Assembly: GCA_029948255.1 (NCBI GenBank)
Contig: JALIZF010001723.1
Span: forward strand, 476,001-540,000
Source of the DNA: Telmatactis stephensoni
Taxonomy: Eukaryota > Cnidaria > Anthozoa > Actiniaria > Isophelliidae
Reading direction: 5' to 3'
Length of the DNA stretch: 64,000 nucleotides
The notes under the pieces: model-generated
Databases searched by the model: none
Seen by the model: the letters and a program-made list of their open reading frames with translations, nothing else
Told to the model about the DNA's origin: nothing
In this document: positions 20,943 to 31,700 of the stretch, one piece after another
How positions within the stretch are numbered: position 1 is the first letter of the stretch
Layout: every line of letters starts with the position of its first letter
Position numbers and translations under genes: made by a program

Positions 20943-22784
20943 CCTATCATATAGCAAAATGCAATTTCCTAGATATTTCCTATCATAGGAAATGAGAAAA
21001 AATTCCCAATGTTATTCGATCAACTTTGTGCTTCAATCAACTGCGATCAGATCAGTTCTGGTTTCTTATCCAAGATCGTTCATTTCCTAGCGTCCATATA
21101 TGATCAGATATTAGCAAAAAGGCTATCATAAACCACGCAATGCCAAACCAGACAAGTTACGTGATATACATGGGTTGACAAGTCGAATGTAAAGATGTCT
21201 TCGAGAAACGTTTTAATTAAGACTGTTTATAAATTAAATATCCAGAGTTTTTATTGAATTTTTCGACATTTCTATTAGCAATCCCATGTTTAATATACAC
21301 TTAATAAAAACGAAATAAAATGGATAAAGACAAATACACACACAACCAACACTTAGAACTGCTTTGCTGCTAGGTCGCCAAAAAAGTTTTATCGAGTGGA
21401 ACCTCAATGTTCTACAACTTCTGTTAGACAGCCATCTATTGTCAGTAAACACTAATAAATTATTCCTGTACCGATTACCTCTAGGCGAGGATCTCAATGG
21501 CGTTAACTGTTAGCAGCTTAAAGTAGAAAAAAGTGGGGGGGGGGGGGGGGGGGGAAGTAGTAAAAAAGTAGAAAAAAAGTAAAAGTAGAAAAATCTTAAC
21601 CGTTGGCCGTATAACTCGGTTTTGTTTTTTTGTTTGTTTTTGCTTGTTTTGTTTTCTGTTTTTTGTTTTTGCAACGATTTCGCATTTTGAATGTAGCAAG
21701 AACAATTGTCAAGGCTTTTAAGAGTCTTATATAATTTAGTGGCTTCGTACCGAAAAATAGAGCTGGGGGTCTTGTGCGGTAAAGGAAAAGACTCGTAAAA
21801 CCTTATATCTGATATTAAACAATGAAAATGAATTTTAAACCATCAAAAACAATGATAATTACAGGTTAACCTTTCTTTCAACCGGTAACGGGGAGAAATT
21901 AACAGTCGCCGTAAAAAAAGCCAAAATTTAAACCAATAACAGTAAAAACTACCACCCCACTGAGACCCTCCTAGCCTAGTGAACGAGAACTTTCTCCTTG
22001 TAACAAAGGTGATCCCTGAAAACCTTGTTATCCCAATCCCTCTTCAAGTGTTTATTACGGTCACCTCAAAATTAATATCTAAATTATGGTCCCGTTTTGT
22101 CTATTATGCCTCTACAGCGCAATGCTCTATCACAATTATAAAAAAATCACTTAAATGTAACACGAAAGAAAATTGCAACATATAGTTCAAAATATTATAA
22201 ATTATATAATACAGAATACATTTTATGGAAAAACTAAATACAGATGTGAAAAATTTGGACTAGGCTATTAGTTAAAATTTCACTTACAAAATATAATTAA
22301 CCATTTATTTCATCACCCCTCCCCCCTGCCAGAAAATCAGGTCACTCCCTCCATCCCAAATTAGTCAGCATGCCTCCTCCCCAAGCAATAACTACTGTAA
22401 TAGGAACTCAATTTGCCATGTTCAAATTCAGCTCCTCGACCATGCTTGTAAATAGCCAACTGGTTTGCCTCCTTGCCAGTTGGTTTTCTTAAACACTTTA
22501 TGTTTCATTTACATTATTTAGTTGTGATTATTTCAGTGGAGTGCCTGGAAACTAGCTGGATAGCTAAGTGCTCTTCCACTAATAGTAACTAAAATCGTGA
22601 TTATTGAAACAAGTTGAACAAAGGAAAAAATGTTGGCTTGGTTGAAGCAAACTTTCTCTCTTATTCTCATGTTACTTTTAGTTAACATGTTAACAAAATT
22701 AGCATACTTAATATTTGTCACTTAACAATTTTTTTTTATAATCATCTAATGTGTGAGGTGTTGATACTGCTTGCCAGCGAAAAA

Positions 22785-23240
22785 TAAGAAAAGAAGAGAA
22801 GAAAGAAGATAGAAGAGAAGAGAAGAGAAGAGAAGAGAAGAGAAGAGAAGAGAAGAGAAGAGAAGAGAAGACAAGACAAGACAAGAGAAGACAAGAGAAG
22901 ACAAGAGAAGACAAGAGAAGACAAGAGAAGACAAGAGAAGACAAGAGAAGACAAGAGAAGACAAGAGAAGACAAGAGAAGAAGAGAAGAGAAGAGAAGAG
23001 AAGAGAAGGAGAGAAGGAAAGAAGAGAAGAGAAGACAAGACGAAGAGAAGAAGCAAGACAAGAGCAGAAGAAGCCAAGAGAAGAAGACAAGAGAAGGACA
23101 AGAGGAAGACAAGAGGAAGCACGAGAAGAAGAAGAAGACACAAGAGGAAAGAACAGAAACAAAATGCAAAGGAAAGAAAAAAAGAAAGAAAGAAAATGAA
23201 AAAGAAAAAAAAAAGAAAAAAAGAAAAAGAAAAAAAACCC
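22785..23240. repeat. AAGAG-type microsatellite, almost pure polypurine strand
   Basis: About 450 bp consists of AGAAG pentamers and ACAAGAGAAG decamers, grading into A-rich GAAAAA repeats. The plus strand is nearly all purine. Long Ser/Phe/Leu-rich open frames on the other strand are products of the repeat and not genes. Confidence 0.95.
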
Positions 23241-24040
23241 ACCCCAATAGATCACCTTTCACCAATACCCTGAATAAAGTAGAGTTCCCTCATGTTTCTC
23301 TGCATGGCCAGAAAGATTTCTTATAACTCGATATGCACACAAAACCTGCAAACAAGTGTACTATAGCCATTGTATGACCCTTAAGTTACAGGTTAACTAT
23401 AAGTTTTAGTGGATCTGCAGTTTCCCTTTAACCATCTTTGATATCAAAATAAATAGAAAGGGAAGTGGCAATCTACTAAGCCTTGAGGCATTACTGCAGT
23501 AGTCCTTTTTGGAGGGGTGCAACGTTAAAGAAATCAGAAACCATGCAAAGGGTCCAGAGGATATTTAAGAAAAGTATTGAGAAGAAAGGACCCAAAGTCA
23601 TTTCAAGAGGGGGTGCATACACACCTGCACCCCTTCCCCTATTCCGCCCCTGGAATAAGATCGACACATGCCACATTTCCAATCCTCAGCCCATTTCCCT
23701 CCAACATGATAATCCTCAATCTGTCAACACATTTGACTGCTTATCTCAACTTAACAATTCCTGGTAAGCAAAGATTCCAGTCAAAGGTTCCCACACCAAT
23801 ACATTAAATTTAAAATAATAGTAATAACAATATACAGTTTCTTATGAATTGTCTTGGAGTTAAAAAACATTGGGAAAACCTGGAGGCTTGGTTATTTTGG
23901 GCTTTTGTCCTTCAAATGCAGTATGTTCTTTATGGCCTACAAAATCAGAAAGATAACTTACAGTTAGTATAGAGAAGATGGACATTATAGACCACAGTAC
24001 ACACCATTCTACTGTTAAAGCATGGGACAATTTTGGATGG

Positions 24041-24663
24041 ATTTGATTTCAAGAGTTCATTTTTATTGCTGATAGTGTCAGGGTGAAAGAAGATACATGT
24101 GGAAGTGCTTGGTGTACATCACTCAGGCCCTGTAACACTCTACAATCCAACATGTGCTGCCTTGCCCACTCCCAAACTAACTGCCAGAGGCTGTGCACCA
24201 ATCCATTGTGGGTCACTACAGATACTAAAGACCTTAAGAATGAAAAACTCAATGCAGACATTGGGCACACGTTATTTGTTACATGCATGTTGAGTTACAT
24301 TGTCATCTTCAATGTTTTAGAACATGAGAAAGCCTTTATGGAGTTCTACCAAAAATTGGAACCTTAATGAAATGTTCATGGACAAGAATGTTCTCACAAA
24401 GTCTGCTTCATGTTGGATTTGGTTGCTCAAGGTTCCTCCTATCAAATGTACATGCAGCTATCATGTTATTGATAGACATTGGCTATCTTCTTAGCATTTT
24501 GACCATTTGTATTGGCAACCATGGCATATAGCTAAATTTAATGTATTGGTGAGAAAACTTGCCAGGCCAGGTAGAAAACAACCCGTTATATCAAAGTCAT
24601 TACTATAACAGGGTTCAGTATAAATTTTGGTTTCATGATATACTGTAGTATATTAAACAAACA
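24041..24663 (-). other. Probable 3' UTR of EIF4E3
   Basis: The sequence follows the EIF4E3 stop codon on the minus strand. A minus-strand AATAAA at about 24060 is the likely polyadenylation signal, giving a 3' UTR of roughly 600 bases. This is inferred from position only. Confidence 0.4.
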
Positions 24664-27600
24664 TTACATGTACTCACATTTATAAAATGGATCACGCAAA
24701 TCAACATGTGAAACTAAAGAGTGTAATTTTTGTAACACCTGCAAATAAAATAAACAAGATAATGATATATTGTAAGCTACACTACAGTCTGACAATGCAG
24801 TCTGTTTTAAAATGCTTCTCTTTAGATAAATGTATAGTACAAGTAAGTTGTCGACTAATAGTTTTTGAAGAAATGATGATTGTGTAGTACTTCCAGAAAA
24901 TATCCATACCCCCCTGGGCCCCCCTATCCCCTGGAATGTCCATTTTTCTTCCATACAAACTCTGTAATTTTGTTCTTTCATAAGCTCAGGTGGACCATTT
25001 GGTTAAAACTTACTACAGTATGACATCAGTGGACCAGATCTGGTCCACCTGAGCTTATGAATATTGATAAGGCGAAGAGTTATACAAGTCTCTCTCGCCT
25101 TTCTCACCATCAGCTTCGGCAACTCTTCAGAATAACGGCCGTTCAGGAATTTCATCATCACTTGAGAGTAAAAAGTGAGAGAGACAGAGCAAATCTACAC
25201 TAAGGGAGAAAAAACAGAGGACTAGAGAAAAACCCTCAAAGCACTGGAAAGATCTAGACAGCTAACAAGCTCATCAAATCATTTGTAATGCCCCATTTGA
25301 GTATCGAACACAGGACCATGCACACAGAGGTGACAGACTGGCACTCTCACCACTCAGCCACCCTTGCTTTCCTTGCAGATAGTTCTGAGTTAATACTGAC
25401 AACTTCTTCCTCTCTAACTCACCCTTTTATTCACATAGTCCCCCAGTTTTTCCTCCCATTTTTGAGCATTAAATAACAAAACAATGCATTATACTTACTG
25501 TTGAATCTGCTTCGACTGTGGCATTAGTATTCCATATTTGAATTATATCATCTCTGTCTCGTAAACTTACACTCACTCCACATACTTGATCTCCTATATC
25601 ACAATAACAAGAAATTTATGGTAATTTGGGTGATCCATAAAATAATGTATCTTGACAATTTTTGGAATAAAAATGTGGAATGCATGATTGGCTGGCAAAA
25701 AATGGAATTAATCACTGGATTTTGCTGTAATTACATTCAGAAAAAGCAACTTAGATCGTGTTAGTTTAACATACCTTTACCCATACAATTATCAAATTGC
25801 TCTCCAATGGCTGCCAATAACAGCTCCTTCCAGACTTCATCCTTTAAGATTAAACAAGACATGCTATTATCAAGACATACTAGAACCATTCATACAAGTT
25901 AAAATATGATTCATCTCATCTTAGAACTTAGATAATTTAAAACCTCTCCATACTGTATAAATGCCCAGGGCTTTACATATAAGTTATGACTTATTAAGAA
26001 ACAGTGTTCTGAGCTGTTCTTTTTTATTTCTTAGGTATAAAAGTGTTATTTATATGGAGTTATTACATTTTATTTAATAAGTGGTGTCATAGATAAATAT
26101 ATAGATTATTAGTCGACTAACCAGCTAATGAATAGCTTTTAAGCGAGTTAAAATACAAGTGACAAGTAAAAATTCACAGCGGTATTAGCTGGCTAGTCAA
26201 CTAATAAATTATATATTAGAAAATTCTGCAAAGACCTAAACCATTTTATTGCCAAGACATAAACCATTTTATTGCCATTTTATTGCAATTTTTCAACTTT
26301 GATAAGTGTGTGACTGAAAGCCAATCAAATGTAAATAACTCAATAACTTCACACTCTTGTGCTTGTATGTGTTCTTTGCAGAATGGTATTAATTTCACTA
26401 CTTATTTTTGCTAATATAAATGGTATTACTGTGATGTCATCAGTGTTTAAATGCATTTATTTTCAACATACAGTATTTTCTTTAGGGCATCTCATCTTCC
26501 AGTAACCACCATTAGCATTTTCCTCATCCTCCCTGTAATTATAAGTAATAAATAAATATTAATTTATCATTAATTAATAATATCTAGAAATACTGTACAT
26601 ATTGTAATTCTCCATGTTGATAAAGGGATCCATACCTAAATATAATAATAGGATATAAAACACCTAGAACTGAAACAATCAAGCTAAAAATAGAACACAG
26701 TGGACTTAGTTTTGGGCCAAGAGAGAGGTCGTTTATTGATAGTAACCAAGTCAAGGAAGGAGCAGAAAACACTCCTAATAATAGACCTCTCTATCCACCA
26801 TAAGGGTGGGAGGGTGGGTGAAATAGCTATACTAAAAAATTATACTCAAAATATGTAACAACAAATCTAACAAGGCCAGCAAGCCGGTAACACAAGCTAA
26901 AAAATGTAGAGTAACATGATCCCACTAGTAATCCAATCCGAGTCCATGGCGAATTAATTATTTTAACCAATCAAAATATAACAATGCAGCAAAGTCTGTG
27001 TTCAAAGATGTTTATTGCTCACTTGATTGTATTCTCAACTAGACTACTGTAACTGTTACAATTATTTGTGTTCTACTTATGATTATATAATAATTGGCAT
27101 ATTATGCGCGCTCTGATTGGTCGAACAACCATGTGTGATTAGAGTACATACACATAGATGGCGTCATCGAATCTTACGCACGCTTTGATTGGTTGGAATG
27201 TTTCGATAAATATTATATAAAACAGATAGATTCCATTTTTCCGTGCGTCTGTACTCTAATCGATGCACAGAAGACGTCAAAATGTGGCGAGAACAACAGT
27301 CACGCCACTCGACTTCGTCTCGTGGCGTACTTTTTTGTTCTCACCACATTTTTATGTCATCTGTGCATCGATTAGAGTACAGACGCACGGAAAAATGGAA
27401 TCTATTTGTTAAGGATTCTATGACTAAGATACATTGCCTTTGAGATGAAGGAGAACCTCCACAATCTACTATTCACCACCCCTCCCCTCCCCCTCCCCAT
27501 GCCAGGTACATTTCTTTCATTTATATTTTACCAAGTGAAATAAAAAAATGTATTATCTCTACATACCATATGGGTCGCCTAACCCCTCTCATACAATGGT

Positions 27601-28432
27601 AACTTGCTCTTGAGCCAAGCTGAGAGGTTTTAGGGATGTTATTGTACACGCTCCAAAAACTCTACAACATACACAAAATTTCGAGAAAATTTTATTTTTA
27701 AAAAGTGCACAGCTATTTGGTCAGAGGCAAGATAAATTGAAATTTTTTCTTTGCGTGAAATTGTCTTGTACGACGCAGTGAGGGGTACATGAAGAAAAAC
27801 TCATGTCCAAAAAAAATCGTTTGCATGTCAACCTAGAAAATTGTGGAAATTTTACATGGCACATTTATCTCAAATTTCTCAAGATTTTAAGCAAATATGA
27901 AATTAAGAGGCTTATGAAAATATTGTGGTTTGGTAGCATCTTGAAAAGACAAAAGCGAAACCTCAAAAGTTCCCAGGCAATAATGTTATAATATCACATG
28001 ACAGCAAGATTCAGTGACGACAATCAATTTGCGAAGTCCAAAAACGCACCACAGCCAAGCCACTTTGCACAAAGAATTACCTGAACAGTATGAAATGTGT
28101 AGATTTTGCGAAGATTTGCAGCGTATTCTGCAGCCGTTGCACCTCTCACATACCTGATGGAAATGATATCAAATCATGAGATACAGAATTCAGAGGAAAG
28201 CAAGACATTTATTGTGAAGCTCAGCTGTCAACACTTGCCTGTCATGCCATAAAGTCCACGGTGAGTTAAGTGGAATTCCACTTTTTTCGTGGTCTTCCAG
28301 TTGACTTAAAGACTTTCGAGACAAATGTGGAGAGTCCGCGCTACCTCTGCTTGCTTCAAAGCCGAGTTCCGAGGAGAAAACATCGTCTTTTGGGTCAGAA
28401 AGCAAAGGAGGATTTTTGTGTTCGACCGCCAT
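24664..28432 (-). CDS. EIF4E3: Eukaryotic translation initiation factor 4E type 3 (cap-binding)
   Basis: There are seven coding exons on the minus strand: 28239-28432, 28081-28153, 27567-27661, 26472-26532, 25775-25841, 25499-25593 and 24664-24738. All junction phases agree, giving 219 residues, close to the vertebrate length of about 224. Conserved blocks run in order: [81 protein letters not shown] and [17 protein letters not shown]. The protein binds the mRNA cap; class 3 members compete with eIF4E. The second cap-stacking Trp is kept (W121, in PIWEDE). The first aromatic position is Tyr75, where vertebrate eIF4E3 has Cys as I recall. Intron 1 uses a GC donor (AG|GCAAGT). The gene is head to head with AATF. 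Confidence 0.95.
24979..25059. repeat. Short hairpin element in EIF4E3 last intron
   Basis: CATAAGCTCAGGTGGACCA at the left is matched inverted by TGGTCCACCTGAGCTTATG at the right, with about 40 bases between. It is probably a small MITE remnant. Confidence 0.65.
25293..25366 (-). repeat. tRNA-derived (SINE-like) fragment
   Basis: Read on the minus strand, this segment has a type-2 tRNA A-box-like GTGGCTGAGTGGTGAGAGTG and a B-box-like TGTTCGATACT at about the right spacing. Stem pairing is not convincing, so I read it as a SINE head or tRNA pseudogene inside the EIF4E3 intron and not as a functional tRNA. Confidence 0.4.
27221..27410. repeat. Near-perfect 190-bp palindrome in EIF4E3 intron 2
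   Basis: Left-arm landmarks are AACAGATAGATTCCATTTTT, CGTGCGTCTGTACTCTAATC and GATGCACAGA. They reappear inverted as TCTGTGCATCGATTAGAGTA, CAGACGCACGGAAAAATGGA and ATCTATTTGTT. The arms are about 75 bp, and the inner part (GAGAACAA and CACGCCAC) also pairs. An upstream GCGCGCTCTGATTGGT motif at about 27106 links it to the element near 19.8-20.1 kb. Confidence 0.85.
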
Positions 28433-28753
28433 TCTCCCGACGAAGGGCTGTCAGAACCACAACAAATTACGTCACTAGCCCCTAGAAGACTCAATTTCCA
28501 CTAGGGAGGGGTGAGATTGCTCATATATTGGAGGTAAATGAAATACTAAAAATACTCTCAACTCAATCTCTATAGAAATGGCTGTAAAATAAAACATTTA
28601 AGATTGAACTTAACACCTTTTGATGTCCTCTTTCAAAGATAATAGTCAGAAAATTTTTATTTTTGTTATAGGAGCTACCCTCCCGTCCCAATACACAAAA
28701 TTTTGAACGTGGAAACCAATGTGCGTAGGAAGGCCTGGCTGCTAATTTCCAAG
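28433..28753. promoter_or_regulatory. Bidirectional promoter between EIF4E3 and AATF
   Basis: Only 321 bp separates the two divergent start codons. No TATA box is evident. TTACGTCA at 28467-28474 (TGACGTAA on the other strand) matches a CRE/ATF-type site and lies 35 bp upstream of the EIF4E3 start. Both genes serve protein synthesis, so co-regulation is plausible but is inference. Confidence 0.6.
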
Positions 28754-31700
28754 ATGGCGTCCTTGGCTGAACAAATTCGAAATCTTTCTCGTCCAGAACC
28801 TACCAATTTCGACCCTGAAGAGGACAATTTTGATACCACAAGAGCTACATTAATAAACAAAGACAAAGACCACGATTTAGAGTACAAAAATACCGACTCA
28901 AGTACCTTGAGAAAGAAAAATGTCTCGCTTTTGTCTGACGAGGATCAAAGGTACCATGGTCGCCGTGTGTCGAGGGTTGATATGGCGAGGATGAGGGGAG
29001 ATTTTATGGACAGCGATGAGTCTGTGGATGAATTGGAAGATAATGATGACAGCGGTGAAGGTATTGTATCCTCAATGAGTTCCTAATTGTGTAAATTTCA
29101 AGTAGAATAAAATACAACACTCACGTGGACAAGCTCTGATAAACAATCTATTTGAACCATGTGGAAACGGGCTAAGTGACTTTTTTGATACTTTTTCAGT
29201 GGTATAAAATGATATAATTAACTTTCCTATACTGGGAAAAATTAATCTCATGACATCAATCAAAAAGTCACTTAGGTCATTTTCACAGGGAACTCTTCAT
29301 TTGTGCACCTACCACCCATACCCCCTTTCACCAAAATAGACACTCAAAAGGTGGGGGGGGGGGGGGGGGTTACTAGGAGAAAACTGATGGCAAAATTATC
29401 AGCTGAGAGAGTCTTGTTTATACATTTAATTTTATATGATCAATAGAGTAATAATAATTGTAAGATCAACAGTTTTTCTAATTTCACAAAACTGCTTTAA
29501 TTTTTAGAATTACCTGACGAATCAATGGAAATTGAAGATGAGAATGTTGAAAGTCACCAAGAAAAGGAGACTGATGATGATGATGATGACCAGGAGTCAG
29601 AGAATAGTGATGAGGAGGAGGAGGAGGAGGAGGAGGAGGAGGAGGAGGAAAAGGATGAGGAGGAAGAGGATGAGGAGAAAGAGGAGGATGATGATGATGA
29701 GAATGATGGTGATTTTATAAGTAGCAGTCTTGGAGATGATAAGGAGCAAGATGCAGGCATCAGTAGTTTTTCAGCTTCAAAGATTGGAGAAGAAATTGAG
29801 AAAGGATCAGCAGTCAAACACCAACTAAGTATGTATTTCTCTTTCTTTTCATTTTTTGTTCATTTTTATATTTTACTTAAATACAAGGTATTTCATCAAG
29901 AAATCTTGCAATATATTATTTCAGTTTCTTTCCTTTTCTTTCAAATAAATGTTGCTTTTTTATTCTCCATAATACCATATGTAAATATACCATATTGGGA
30001 GACTTAAGTTTTGCAATATGGTTTAATCCAGGGGGGGTACTTCTTCCAGTTTTGGGTAGGGATGTGCCGCTAAGCCCCTCGAACCCTGATCCTGTTCCAG
30101 AGCAAAATTTCCAAAATTGATACCCTGTTCCAGAGTAAATGCCTGCTTTATTTCATTGCTTCCGGTCAAGTTGACGTGTCGTTAATCCCTTTTAGCCCGG
30201 CCTTTTAGACAAACTTTGTTAATATATACCCTGTTCCAGAGTAAAATAGCTGAAAACCCTACCCTGTTTGGCGACACGTACCCTTATAGTGAATATAGGG
30301 GAGTACCCCCACGGGTGTTTAATGGTGAAATTTGTTTTGCAGGTCTCTGGGACACTTTCCTTGAGTATCGTATCAGACTTCAGAAGGCAATGGTTCTTAC
30401 TAATAAACTACCACAGTGTGATGTCAGTGGTGAGTTTATGAACACTAGTAATGATAACGAGAAACCTGAAACACTACAAGGTATACGTATACATGTATAT
30501 ATTTAAGCAATAGAGTGATTTTCATTGGACTGTGAAACAATTACTAATAGTCAGTGTTTAATAGTGTCTAATAGTTGTATTGCAACAAAAGAAAACAATG
30601 GGTGCAGAGTCTATTAGTGTCTATTAGCTTAGTAATTATTTCACAGTCCAGTGAAAATCACTCTATAAAACATGCACACATCTCTGTACTGTGATATATA
30701 AACACAATGGAAGATATAGAGCAAGAGAAAAGGAAGCTTTAATAGGAACACAAGGTATAGCCAAGTGTTTCTCATGCTTTTTGAGTGCTCTTATCTTCCA
30801 GAGTGTTTATATCACAGTACAGAAGCGATTGTCTTATATTTGCTTAATTACAGTAAGAATATTTTAAACATTTTTGTGCAAGCCATGTCACTCTCTGTTC
30901 TCTGTTATAACATAGTAGCCAGCCAATCAGTGTGCACAGTATATCTCAAATATTTAATACATTGTAGTTAGCACTAGCTCAAGTTAAAATCAATGGTTAT
31001 TCTTTAGATTGAACCCTGATTAACCCACTGGATTTTTCAGGTCTTCTCTCCTTATAGAGAGTGTCTGCATTTTGGAGAGCTATTTATTCTATACAGTATC
31101 ATTGAAATGTTCATTTTCTCAACAGGTAAAAAAGCATTATCAGATCTATTGTATAAATTATTAATAATACAAGAAAAACTTTTGGAGCAAAATCCAGAAA
31201 CCAGAAAAGCTCTCTACCCAGACATAACAAATAACAATAAAGAATCAGATGATGAAGAGATACCAAGTGACAGTGAAAATGAAAATGAAGAAAAAGATGA
31301 ACAAGAGGATGGAAAAATGGGAAATGATGAATACAGTCTGAAATTGCCCTCGAAGAGAAAAGCTTGCTTTGTAAGTACAGAATTTAATATTTATACAGTA
31401 TTTTCCTACTCGATTGCCACATGAGTATAGTCAGTGAAGATGGATAAAATTCACATTTTAGGTACAATTTTCATCTTGCAAAGTCGCTCAGTTGCATCCC
31501 TAATCTCTTTTGTTTTTAGACTCAAGAAGAATTTTGTGAATGTATTACAAAGAGACATGCAGCTTTTCAAGATGTCCGAGACTCAGTTATTTCAAAATGG
31601 AGTGAGAAAACAAGACTAGCATCTGGGAAACTAAGCAGCAAGGTAAAATATTTTAACAAAAAAATTTTAACCAAATTACAAAATGTATAGCTAATAATTA

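Larger units (their letters stand above)
16239..24040. other. Gene-poor interval, repeats only
   Basis: I support no gene in this 7.8-kb stretch. It contains dispersed fragments with GACCACCTCTC motifs (about 17630-17760 and 18200-18245), a 122-bp direct repeat, an ATT microsatellite near 19410-19460, palindromes at 20004-20126 and 20797-20942, a poly-G run at about 21535-21554 and a long AAGAG-type microsatellite at 22785-23240. The remaining open frames are short and lack recognisable features. Confidence 0.5.

Noticed and set aside
22708..23265. Three overlapping Ser/Phe/Leu-rich long frames on the minus strand
   Set aside because: They are translations of the AAGAG microsatellite and have no other features.
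23483..23807. Overlapping open frames of 63-94 codons
   Set aside because: They contain no recognisable domain, occur on both strands, and lie in repeat-flanked non-coding DNA near the end of EIF4E3.
26584..26772. 62-codon minus-strand frame in EIF4E3 intron 3 as a candidate exon
   Set aside because: The expected [10 protein letters not shown] exon is found at 27567-27661 with correct phases, so this frame is not needed and shows no similarity.
29554..29817. Poly-Ser frame antisense to AATF exon 2
   Set aside because: It is the reverse strand of the GAG/GAT codons that encode the acidic run of AATF.
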